From assembly GCA_963812795.1 (NCBI GenBank), contig CAWEWG010000012.1, forward strand, positions 1 through 64,000: a DNA stretch of 64,000 nucleotides, read 5' to 3'. Below are positions 19,839 to 29,284 of the stretch, piece by piece; within the stretch, counting starts at the first letter, position 1, and every line of letters starts with the position of its first letter. Position numbers and translations under genes: made by a program. The notes under the pieces were generated by a model. The model was not told the origin of the DNA. It saw nothing but the letters and a program-made list of their open reading frames with translations, and searched no databases. This DNA is from Hyphomicrobium_A sp963812795 (GTDB lineage: Bacteria; Pseudomonadota; Alphaproteobacteria; Rhizobiales; Hyphomicrobiaceae).

Positions 19839-21260
19839 TCTGCAGGACGACCTGCGGCTCGCGGATCTTCCGCGCGCGGTCGCGAGGAAGCCTGCGAGAG
19901 CGAGCACGAAGAGCAGCTTGCCGAACTCGGACGGCTGGAGCTGGAAACCGCCGAGCTCGATCCAGCGCTTCGAGCCGCGCGTCGTGTCGCCGAGTGGGAA
20001 GACGAGCAGCATCAGGAGCAGAGTCACGCGTAGATGCCTTCTGTGCGCGGCGGTATCGGTCGGGATCGATCGCGAGGGCGACGAGGAACCCGACGAAGCC
20101 GAGGCCGGCGGCAATCGCCTGACGCATCACGTAGTAGTCCTCGTTGCCGACGACGTCGTGGCGCGTGATCCCCGCGACGGCCCAGAGCCCGTAGGCAACG
20201 ACCGCGCCCACGGCGAAGAGCAGCACCCAGTCGAGCCGGCGCACGAAGCTGACGAGGTCGACCCGCTCGCGGGAGATCGCGCGTGCGCCCGAGGAGGCGT
20301 AATCAATCACTCGGGACCACCGCCTGGACGCCGGCCTTCTCCTGGAACCAGTACTCGAACAGCTTCAGGGCTGCGGGCGCCGCAACGGCGCCGCCGTGGC
20401 CGCCGTTCTCGATCACGGCGCAGACGACGATCGGCGCGCGCTTCAGGCCGGACGGCGTCACGTGCTCGTTCCCGTCGAACGGGCCCCAGCCGCACCACCA
20501 CGCCTGGTCTTCCTGGTGATCGAACGGATAGCCGGGAAGCGGGACGACCTTCTCCGCGGTGCCGGTCTTGCCGGCGACCGGCACCGGGAAGCTGCCGAAG
20601 ACCCCGGACGAGGTGCCCTCGCGTCGTGCGTCGCCTGATAGAGACCGTCGCGGACGACCGAGAGTGCGAGCGGATCGACCTTGATCGGTTGCGGCGGCTT
20701 GGCCGGGAAGGTGTCCAGCGGCACGGGCGGCGAGCCGTCGTTGCTCGGCTGCTCGATCGACGAGACGATGTACGGCGTCACGAGATTGCCGCCGTTCGCG
20801 ATCGCGGCGTAGAAGCGCGCCATCTGCAACGGCGTGACGGAGATGTCCTTCTGCCCGATCGCCATCTGGATCAGGTCGCCCGGGTTCCAGGCGCGGTCGA
20901 TGCCCTTGTAGGTCGCCTTGCGCCAGGCGGGCGTCGGCAGGAGGCCTGTCGCCTCGCCGCCGATGTCGAGCCCGGGCGCCTCACCGAACCCGAACTTCCT
21001 CGCCCACGCCTGCATCGCGGTCCAGTACTTCCGCTCGTGCTCGCCGCGCGTGTAATAGCGGTTGCCGACGTCGTAGAAATACGTGTCACAGGACTGCGAG
21101 AGCGCGGTCGTCAGCGACATCGGCGCGTTCATGAACGGGTTCCAGTTCTTGAAGCACCTGCTTGTCGAGCCCGTACTCGGCGGACGGCGTGCACTGGATG
21201 TACTCGTACGGCGAGAGCAGCTCGTCCGAGATCGCCGCGAGCGCCGTCAGCGGCTTGAAG
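19838..21260. repeat. Tandem duplication over mrdA/rodA, right copy
   Basis: This is the second copy of the roughly 1,423-base unit; see 18414-19836. Its right flank continues into the complete mrdA gene, while the left copy's flank continues into the complete rodA gene. This is the pattern expected for either a true tandem duplication or a haplotype misjoin. Confidence 0.85.
19839..20310 (-). pseudogene. rodA: Partial RodA, N-terminal part only
   Basis: This part starts MIDYASSGARAISRERVDLV and gives the first three membrane helices plus RGSKRWIELGGFQLQPSE, after which it is cut at QVVLQT by the duplication join. Small shifts occur near 20,030 and 19,880. It overlaps the end of the full mrdA (stop at 20303) just as the complete rodA overlaps its upstream neighbour. 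Confidence 0.75.
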
Positions 21261-22346
21261 GTCGAGCCGGGCGGATAGACGCCGGCGATCGCGCGGTTGA
21301 TGCCCGGATAGTTGCGCTGCTTCGCCACCTCTCGGTCGTGAGCGGCTCGAGCTTCTTCGGGTCGACCCGGCCGACGTAGACGGAGGGCTTGTAGGTGGGG
21401 TTCGAGGCCATGGCGAGCACCGCGCCGTCGCGCGGGTCGAGCGCCACGATCGCGCCGCCGTTGGCGTTGAACTCCTCCTGCCCTCGCGCGAGCACGATCC
21501 CCTCGCGGATCGCCCGCTCTGCTGCGCGCTGGAGGCCGACGTCGATCGTCAGCCGGACGGTCTTGCCCGGTGTCGCGGGCCGCCGGAGCTCGAACGCCCC
21601 CTGCGGGACTCCGAGCGAGTTGACCCGGAGCTGCGCGGCGCCCGCGGTCCCGCGCAGGTACGTGTCGAACGCGGCTTCGACACCCGTCTTGCCGATCTTC
21701 TCGCCGCCGCGGTAGCCGTCCTTCTCCAGGCGCTTCAGCTCCTCCGGCGAGATCTCGCCGACGTACCCGAGCACCTGGGCGGCGAGCGCGCGGTACGGGT
21801 AGTCGCGCAGGTAGGTGGGCGACGATCTCGACGCCGGGGAACTCGCGGCGGTGCTCTTTCAGGTACATCACCTGGTCCTCGTGCACGGCCGTCTTGACGA
21901 GGATCGGCGTCAGCGGGTCGTCCTTGCTCTTCTCGAGCGCCTTCGTCAGCCTCGGCAGCGGCACGCGCAGGATCGTCGAGAGCTTCTTGAACATCGCGTA
22001 GCGGCCCTCCTCCGGCAGGTCGGCCGCCCAGAACTGCACGGCGGTGCCGGGGACGTTCGAGACGATCGTCCTGCCGGCGCGATCGACGATCGAGCCGCGC
22101 GGAGCCTCGACCGGGACGGTGCGCAGCTGGTTGCTCTGGGCGGCGTTCAGGTAGCGGTCGCCGGAGAGCACCTGCAGCGCCCAGAGGCGGAGGAAGAGGA
22201 TCGGCGAAGACGGCGAGCGCAAGCGCGGCGAGCACTCCGAGGCGCAGCGCGAGCTGCGGCGTGAAGCGGTACGGCTCCGAGGTCCGCGGGTCGGGCGGCA
22301 GAAACCGCCGCGAGGGCGAGCGGCGCTCCGGGAACGGGCTAGCCAA
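20303..22346 (-). CDS. mrdA: Penicillin-binding protein 2 (MrdA), five frameshifts
   Basis: This is the class B peptidoglycan transpeptidase of the elongation complex. The N-terminus has a membrane anchor (LALRLGVLAALALAVF). The dimerisation domain follows (QSNQLRTVPVEAPRGSIVDR), then GYVGEISPEELKRLEKDGY and the catalytic serine in PPGSTFKPLTAL (about 21,265). The SxD motif is SCD in ALSQSCDTYFYDVG, and KTG lies in PVPVAGKTGTAEK. Shifts near 22,205, 21,815, 21,330, 21,150 and 20,622 must be repaired to read it through. The gene order mreB-mreC-mreD-mrdA-rodA is the classic rod-shape cluster, and its start overlaps the mreD end by 8 bases. Confidence 0.85.
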
Positions 22347-22860
22347 GGAGCCGCACCTCGGTCACGCGCTCGCCGGGGGACGCCCGGCGCAGCAGAGAAC
22401 GACAGAGCGAGAAGACGGCGCCGCCGAGGATCAGGTTGAGCGCGACGCTCGGCAGCAGCGTCTCGAAGAGCGCGCGCCGGGCGGAGACCTCCTCGCCGAG
22501 CAGGAAGTGGAGGCCAAACCCGGCGAAGGCGATCGCAACCGTGAAGACGAGGACGGCGAGCAGCGGCGCGTGCGCCCGGTCGCGGCCGGTGGTCTCGCCG
22601 TAGCGGCCCGTCCAGTAGCCGGCGAGCGCGTAGAGCAGAGCCGTGACGCCGAGCGTGTCGAGGGTCACGATGTCGACGAGCAGGCCGCCGAAGAAGCCGG
22701 CGACCGCGCCCGTGACGGCGCCCCGGAGCAGGGCGATCGAGAGCAGCGCGAGCAGCAGCACGTCGGCGGCACCGCCGGCAACGTCGAGGGACGCGACGAG
22801 CGTCACCTGCAGGAGCGCGGCCACGAAGACGATCGCGGCGAGGGCGAGGTTGTCGGTCAC
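22339..22860 (-). CDS. mreD: Rod shape-determining protein MreD
   Basis: This 173-residue inner-membrane protein has five or so hydrophobic helices: LALAAIVFVAALLQVTLVAS, VLLLALLSIALLRG, AVAGFFGGLLVDIVT, LLAVLVFTVAIAFAGFGLHF and VALNLILGGAVFSL. The helix with GFFGGLLVDI is typical of MreD. The GTG start overlaps the mreC stop by one base (TAGTG). It links MreC to the elongation complex. Confidence 0.85.
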   Translation of the reverse strand: MTDNLALAAIVFVAALLQVTLVASLDVAGGAADVLLLALLSIALLRGAVTGAVAGFFGGLLVDIVTLDTLGVTALLYALAGYWTGRYGETTGRDRAHAPLLAVLVFTVAIAFAGFGLHFLLGEEVSARRALFETLLPSVALNLILGGAVFSLCRSLLRRASPGERVTEVRLLG

Positions 22861-23805
22861 TACGGCAGCTCCGGCAGCGGCCGGCGGGAGACGAGGACGA
22901 GCACCGAGTCGAGCGCCGAGAAGTCCACGTCCGACACGACGAGCACCTGCAGATAGAGGTCGGTGTTGAGCGTGCCGACGAACGTGACGCGGCCGATCGT
23001 GATCCCCTTCGGGTAGCGCGAGGCGAGCTCGCCGGAGCGCGAGCCGGCGGTGATGATCTCGTCGCCCTCGTGCACGACCTCCTTCTTCGAGACCCGGCTG
23101 AGGACGAGCGAGTCGCCGGACTGGCCGTGCTCGACGATCCCGGACGCGCCCGTCCGCAGGTCGAGCGCCGAGACCGCGCTCGACTCGTCGGTGAGCAGGC
23201 GCACGCGGGCCGCGTTCGCCGTGACCCTCGTCACCGTGCCGACGAGCCCGTCGCGCGGTCACGACCGGCGCATCGACGGCGACGCCGTCGTCGGAGCCGG
23301 CGGAGACGACGATCGTCTGGTCGAAGGCGCGCGACGGCTGCGAGATCACCTCGGCGGCGACGCCGTCGTAGTCCTGCGGGAACGCAGGCGAGTTCCTGTA
23401 GTTCAGCAGGCTCTTGAGCCGGACGTTCTCCTGCAGCGCCGACTCGTTCTGGATCACCTGCTGCTTGAGCCGCTCGTTCTCGGCGCGCAGCTTCTCGTTC
23501 TCGGAGCGCGCGTTGAAGAGGTCCTTCGTCCAGCCGTAGGCGTCGCGGAAGGGGCGCGCGATGCGTTCGGCCGCGACTTCGAGCGGCTGCAGCGCGCCGG
23601 CGATCGCGCCCTGGGCGTCGTGGAGCGGCCCGTCGGGGCGCTCGCGGAACGAGGCCGTGATCAGGGCAAGCGAAAGCAGGACCAGCGTCCCCAGCACGAC
23701 GCGGCGCCGGACGGCGCTGCGGCTGCGGGAAGGAAACGGTCGCGGGGCGGGGCGCCGGACGGCAAGGCCCAGCACCGCCGATCTTGCGGTGCGGTTGCGT
23801 GCCAC
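22860..23805 (-). CDS. mreC: Rod shape-determining protein MreC (one frameshift)
   Basis: This bitopic scaffold protein has a basic N-terminus, one membrane helix (RVVLGTLVLLSLALITASF) and a coiled coil (SENEKLRAENERLKQQVIQN). The periplasmic beta domains follow (VAAEVISQPSRAFDQTIVV, then GDEIITAGSRSGELASRYPK and IGRVTFVGTLNTDLYLQVLV). A frameshift near 23,255 lies between the two beta domains. It sits between mreB and mreD. The length of about 315 residues is normal for the family. Confidence 0.88.
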
Positions 23806-23856
23806 GAGCGCCCCAGTCTAGCCACGACGCCAGAAGGCGTTCGTGGCGAAAGTCGT

Positions 23857-24909
<1,053 letters not shown>

Positions 24910-24945
24910 CCCGCGATCGAGTCTAGCCGTGAAAGACTCCGAATT

Positions 24946-25782
24946 GTGAGCCGCGTGTCAGCCGTCCTCGTCACGGGCTGCTCCTCCGGGATCGGCCGCG
25001 CGACCGCAGAACGGCTCGCCCGCAGCGGCTGGACCGTGTACGCGAGCGCCCGCCGGCTCGAGTCGATGACCGGCCTCGAGGAGGCGGGGTGCCGGCTGCT
25101 GCGCCTGGACGTCACCGACGAGAGCTCGATGCGGGCCGCCGTCGAGGAGATCGAACGGGCGGAGGGCGCCGTCGGCGCGCTCGTGAACAACGCGGGCTAC
25201 AGCCTCAGCGGCGCGGTCGAGAGCGTCGCGCTCGAGGACGCACGACGCCAGTTCGAGACGAACGTCTTCGGTCTCGCCCGCCTGACGCAGCTCGTCCTCC
25301 CGGGGATGCGGCGCGAGGGCTGGGGACGGATCGTCAACGTCAGCTCGATGGGCGGGCGCCTGACGTTCCCCGGCGGCGGCTGGTACCACGCCTCGAAGCA
25401 CGCGGTCGAGGCGCTCAGCGACGCGCTTCGCTTCGAGGTGCAGGGCTTCGGAATCGACGTCGTCGTGATCGAGCCCGGTCTGATCCGAACGGAGTTCGCG
25501 GAGACGGCGGTCGGGTCGATCCCCGTCGGCGAGGAGCCGTACGGCCGGTTCAACGCCGCCGTCGGCGCGGCGACCGCCGGCGCGTACGACGGGTTCTTCG
25601 GCCGCCGGCTCGGCGGCGGGCCGGACACGGTCGCCCGGACGATCGAGCGCGCGCTCTCGGCGAAGCGGCCGCGCACCCGCTACCGCGTCACGCCGTCGGC
25701 GAAGCTCTTCCTGACGCTGCGGCGCCTCCTGCCCGACCGGGGCTGGGACGCGCTCGTGGGCCGCACCTACCCGAAGCCGTAA
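24946..25782 (+). CDS. Short-chain dehydrogenase/reductase
   Basis: This 278-residue classical SDR has the nucleotide-binding motif TGCSSGIGRATAERL, the NNAGYS strand, the catalytic serine in VNVSSMGGR and the Y-x3-K pair in WYHASKHAVEALSDALRFE. The cofactor is probably NADP (Arg residues after beta 2: SARRLESM). The substrate is unknown. It is one of the few plus-strand genes in this part, divergent from mreB and ending 16 bases inside maf. The start may be the GTG at 24946 or at 24955. Confidence 0.85.
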   Translation: MSRVSAVLVTGCSSGIGRATAERLARSGWTVYASARRLESMTGLEEAGCRLLRLDVTDESSMRAAVEEIERAEGAVGALVNNAGYSLSGAVESVALEDARRQFETNVFGLARLTQLVLPGMRREGWGRIVNVSSMGGRLTFPGGGWYHASKHAVEALSDALRFEVQGFGIDVVVIEPGLIRTEFAETAVGSIPVGEEPYGRFNAAVGAATAGAYDGFFGRRLGGGPDTVARTIERALSAKRPRTRYRVTPSAKLFLTLRRLLPDRGWDALVGRTYPKP

Positions 25783-26360
25783 GCGCCGGGGAAGCGCTCC
25801 GCCAGCGTCCGGACGAGCAGGGCCGCGGGCAGCCCGACGACGTTCAGGTAGTCGCCCTCGATCTCCTCGACGAGCGCCGCGCCGCGGCCCTGGATGGCGT
25901 AACCACCCGCACGCCCCTCCCACTCCCCGTGTGTCATGTGGTGGGCGATCTCCCGCGGCGTCAGCTCCCTGAAGGTGACGCGCGTCGAGTCGTGCTCGAC
26001 GAGCTCCCAGCCGGGCGTGATCAGGCAGAGGCCGGAGACGACGACGTGCGTCTCACCGGCGAGCTCCTCGAGCATCCGCTCGGCGTCGGCCGCGTTCGCC
26101 GGCTTGCCGAAGATCTTCCCGCCGAGCGAGACGGCGGTGTCGACGCCGAGCACCGGCCGATCGCCGGCCTGCGCCGCGACCGAGCGGGCCTTGCCGCGCG
26201 CGTGCTCGCGCACGAGCCGGACCGCGTTGGCCTTCGGCGGGTCCTCCTCCACGTAGGTCGGCGCGAGAACGTCGTACGGGATCCCGAGCTGGTCGAGGGT
26301 CACGCGCCGCTGCGGGCTCGTCGACGCCAGCAGGAGCGGCTGGACGACGTGCGAGCTCAC
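25767..26360 (-). CDS. maf: Maf-like nucleotide pyrophosphatase
   Basis: This house-cleaning pyrophosphatase hydrolyses nucleoside triphosphates such as dTTP/UTP or modified nucleotides. The family signature LLLASTSPQRRVTLDQLGI is at the N-terminus, followed by EDPPKANAVRLVREHARGKA and the catalytic VLGVDTAVSLGGKIFGKPAN. The C-terminal EIEGDYLNVVGLPAALL is typical. The GTG start at 26360 overlaps the stop of the methyltransferase (GTGA). The 197 residues match the family length. Confidence 0.9.
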   Translation of the reverse strand: MSSHVVQPLLLASTSPQRRVTLDQLGIPYDVLAPTYVEEDPPKANAVRLVREHARGKARSVAAQAGDRPVLGVDTAVSLGGKIFGKPANAADAERMLEELAGETHVVVSGLCLITPGWELVEHDSTRVTFRELTPREIAHHMTHGEWEGRAGGYAIQGRGAALVEEIEGDYLNVVGLPAALLVRTLAERFPGAYGFG

Positions 26361-27115
26361 CGCTTGCGCGCCTTCCAGATCTCCTCCGCACGGCCACTTC
26401 TTCGCCCAGTCGGCGATCCGAAGTCGTAGTAGTCGGCGTCCTGCCGACGTCCGGCGCGTAGAGCTCGACGAGGTCGAGGACGTCGAAGCCCGATGTCGCG
26501 CAGCAGCTTGAACAGGTCGCCGTGGCCGAGCTGGAACTCGGTCGTGTCGTCGTCCTCCCAGTCGAGCGCGGTGCAGCCCGCGCTGCGGCCTCTGCAAGGT
26601 CTCGCTGCCGGGCCGTCGAGCGCGGCGCAGAGCATCGAGATCGTCGAGTTGCGCAGGAAGAGGAGCTCACCGCCCGGCCGCAGCAGACGCGCGGCCTCGG
26701 GGATCCACTTGTAGGGATCGCACCAGATCGAGGCGCCGTACTCGGAGAGCGCGAGGTCGAACGACGCGTCGGGCAGCGGCACGGTCTCTCCGCGTTGGCC
26801 TCGATCAGCGGGAACTCGATGCCCGTACTCGCGCTGCATCTGCGCGCGCGGTCTCGAGCTGCGCCGGCGTGATGTCGACGCCGACCGGTCGCGCGCCGCG
26901 CCGGGCAAGCCAGGCCGAGAAGTAGGCCGTGCCGCAGCCGAGCTCGATCACGTCCTTGCCGGCGACGTCCGGGCAGCACGCCGAGCTCCGACTCCGGGAT
27001 CCCCCACACGCCCCAGTGACTCGTCGTGCCGCCACGCGCGCACGCCGTGCTCGTGCCTGTACTCGGCGTTCGACTTCGTCCAGAGCTGCGCGGTTGCGAG
27101 CCGCGTATCCGGAGC
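26357..27115 (-). CDS. Class I SAM-dependent methyltransferase (multiple frameshifts)
   Basis: Pieces in three frames add up to one methyltransferase: TKSNAEYRHEHGVRAWRHDE, GKDVIELGCGTAYFSAWLAR (motif I), RPVGVDITPAQLETAR, VPLPDASFDLALSEYGASIW-type motif II residues, a stretch with EAARLLRPGGELLFLRNSTI, and a C-terminus ending EIWKARKR. At least four single-base shifts are needed between 26,400 and 27,000. The start is not resolved; it must lie just after the ndk stop. The substrate is unknown. Confidence 0.7.
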
Positions 27116-27536
27116 TCAGACGAGCTCATCGTCGGCGAACCAGAGCGAGATCTCGCGCTGCGCCGACTCGGGCGAATCGGAGCCGTGGATCAGGTTGTTC
27201 GGCATCGACGTCGCGAGGTCGCCGCGAATCGTGCCGGCCTCGGCGTCCGCGGGGTTCGTCGCCCCGATCGTCTTCCGCATCGTCGCGATCGCGCCCTCCC
27301 CCTCGACCACGAGCGCCCACGTCGTGCGCGGAGGTGATGAAGTCGACGAGCTCGCCGTAGAAGGGCTTCTCGCTGTGCTCGGCGTAGTGCTCGGAGCCGA
27401 GGTCGCGGCCGACGCGGAGAAGCTTGCCGCCGACGACGGTGAAGCCGCGGCGCTCGATCCGGGCCAGGATCTCGCCGGCGAGCGCCCGTTCGGTCGCGTC
27501 CGGCTTGATCAGGATGAGAGTGCGCTCGACGGCCAT
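27116..27536 (-). CDS. ndk: Nucleoside diphosphate kinase (one frameshift)
   Basis: This kinase transfers gamma-phosphate between nucleoside tri- and diphosphates through a phospho-histidine. The N-terminus ERTLILIKPDATERALAGEI and KLLRVGRDLGSEHYAEHSEK are in one frame. After a shift near 27,315 the frame continues MRKTIGATNPADAEAGTIRG and the active-site histidine in NNLIHGSDSPESAQREI. The repaired length of about 140 residues is normal. It is located between folC/zinc-ribbon genes and mreB, as in other actinobacteria. Confidence 0.92.
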
Positions 27537-27548
27537 CGGCCGCGGATG

Positions 27549-28109
27549 TTACTCGTCGGCTGCGGCGCGCTTGCGGGGAGCAGTCCACGAATCGGCGATC
27601 GTGTCCTCGACGATTCCGGGCAGGCTCGCTGCCGAGACCGGCGTCGCGCAGTGCGGGCAGATCTGCCAGAGCGCCTCGAGCGGGCTGTTGCACTTCACGC
27701 ACGCCTGCTTCAGCCGGGTCGTGCAGACCGGGCAGACGAGGAACGTCGCCTCGACCGCGGCGCGGCACACCGGACAGTGCAGGTCGCGCTTCGAGAGCCG
27801 GTCCTCCATCGCGCGGATCTCGAGCTCGCGCTCGCGGACGTCCTCGATGTACTCCGGCGGCCGGAAGAAGAGATAGATGATCGGGCCGACGAACGGCGGC
27901 ACGAGGCCGAGGATGGTCGCCATCGCCACGAGCCAGGGATCCTCCACCCGCCGGCGCGCATCCTTGTAGACCCAGTAGGCGGTCGCGAGCCAGAAGACGG
28001 CGACGAAGAAGATGGACAGGTTGCGGATGACCATCCACGCGCCGGAGTCGAAGAAGTCGTTGACTCCTCCGAGCAGGTCGTCGTTGGTTGTCGTTGCGGC
28101 AAGGATCAC
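27549..28109 (-). CDS. Membrane protein with C-terminal double zinc ribbon
   Basis: This 186-residue protein has two membrane helices (LSIFFVAVFWLATAYWVY and LVAMATILGLVPPFVGPIIY). A short helix (EDVRERELEIRAMEDRLSKR) leads into four Cys pairs: CPVC, CPVC, CVKC and CPHC, which make two zinc ribbons. The GTG at 28109 overlaps the stop of the 37-aa gene (GTGA). In other actinobacteria a DUF4233 membrane protein occupies this place between folC and ndk. Its role is unknown. Confidence 0.7.
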   Translation of the reverse strand: MILAATTTNDDLLGGVNDFFDSGAWMVIRNLSIFFVAVFWLATAYWVYKDARRRVEDPWLVAMATILGLVPPFVGPIIYLFFRPPEYIEDVRERELEIRAMEDRLSKRDLHCPVCRAAVEATFLVCPVCTTRLKQACVKCNSPLEALWQICPHCATPVSAASLPGIVEDTIADSWTAPRKRAAADE

Positions 28110-28219
28110 AAGAGCAGCATTCCCACCAAGTAGCCAATCGCGAACGCGGAGCCGACGATGAAGCCGAGGACCGCGAGCGCGAACGCGAGCACAGTCACGC
28201 GTTCGCGCATCTTCGTCAT
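28106..28219 (-). CDS. 37-residue single-pass membrane peptide
   Basis: This short gene lies between folC and the zinc-ribbon gene. It has a basic start (MTKMRERVTV) and one long hydrophobic helix (LAFALAVLGFIVGSAFAIGY), ending LVGMLLL. Its stop overlaps the next start by GTGA, and it begins a few bases after the likely folC stop, so it fits an operon. No clear ribosome binding site was found; translation by coupling is likely. Confidence 0.5.
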   Translation of the reverse strand: MTKMRERVTVLAFALAVLGFIVGSAFAIGYLVGMLLL

Positions 28220-28221
28220 CT

Positions 28222-29284
28222 CTAGGCGTGGTTCCTTGAGGAAGCCTCAGATCGGCAAGGAGGTAGAGCGAGCCGGTGACGAGAACGGGCCCGTGCTCGC
28301 GCGCGCGGGCGAGCGCAGCCGCCGGATCCGGCTCGATCTCGACCTCGGCAAAGTGCCGCTCGGCGATCGCGGCGAGCTCGTCGGCAGGCAGCGAGCGCGC
28401 GTTCGACGACGTCGTCGCAACCAGCCGCCGGCCCGGTGCGGGCGAGCGCGGCGAGCATCGCGTCCGCATCCTTGTCGCGCAGGATCGAGACGACGAGCGT
28501 GTAGTCGGAGCGGTCGAGCTGCGCCGCGAGCCAGGCGGCGCCGTCGGCGTTGTGCGCTCCGTCGCGAACCTCGTCGCCGTTCCGCTCGAGCCGGCCCGGC
28601 AGCGTGACCTGTACCTCGCGCTCGACGGGCCGCCCGAGGAACGCCTCCGCCGCCTCGCGCGCGCCGCCGACGACGACGTTCGGCCCCGCCAGGTCCGCGA
28701 ACTCCTCGTCCGGGAGCACGGCGATCGTCCCCTCCTGGACGACCGCGAGCTTCTCGGCTGCGATCTCCTCGCGCGTCTCGCCGAGGACGTCCGTGTGCTC
28801 GAGGCCGACGTTCGTCAGCAGGACGACGTGCGAGCGGAGGACGTTCGTCGCGTCGAGCCGGCCGCCGAGACCCGCCTCGACCACCGCGACGTCGATCTCG
28901 CGCGCGGCGAACTCCGCGAAGGCGGCTGCGCAGACCGTCTCGAACTGCGTCGCCCCTTGCGCCTCCGCCTCCGGCCGGACGCGCCCGATCGCGGCCTCGA
29001 AGTCGGCCTCCTTCCCGTTGACGGTGATCCGCTCGGCCCAGGAGCGGACGTGCGGCGAGACGGTCGCGCCGGTGGCAGAGCCCTTCGCCGAGGAGCAGCG
29101 CCTCGATCGTGCGGGTGGCCGTCGACTTCCCGTTCGTGCCCACGACGTGGATCGCGGGATACGCCAGCTGGGGATCGCCGAGCGCCGCGAGCAGCGTCCG
29201 CATCCGCCCGAGCCCGAACTCCTTCGGCCACGGGCTGAGGCTCGCGAGCCAGTCGGTGTGCGTCTGCTCAGCCGGAGAGGGCAT
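28222..29284 (-). CDS. folC: Folylpolyglutamate synthase / dihydrofolate synthase FolC (frameshifted)
   Basis: This Mur-ligase-family enzyme adds glutamates to folates. The P-loop is AIHVVGTNGKSTATRTIEAL. The central domain gives AVVEAGLGGRLDATNVLRSH, NVGLEHTDVLGETREEIAAE and the RDGAHNADGAAWLAAQL motif. The C-terminal domain ends VLVTGSLYLLADL. Shifts near 29,080 and 28,430, and probably one at the extreme end, divide it, so the stop (28222) is approximate. The ATG at 29284 overlaps the valS stop by 17 bases. Confidence 0.87.
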
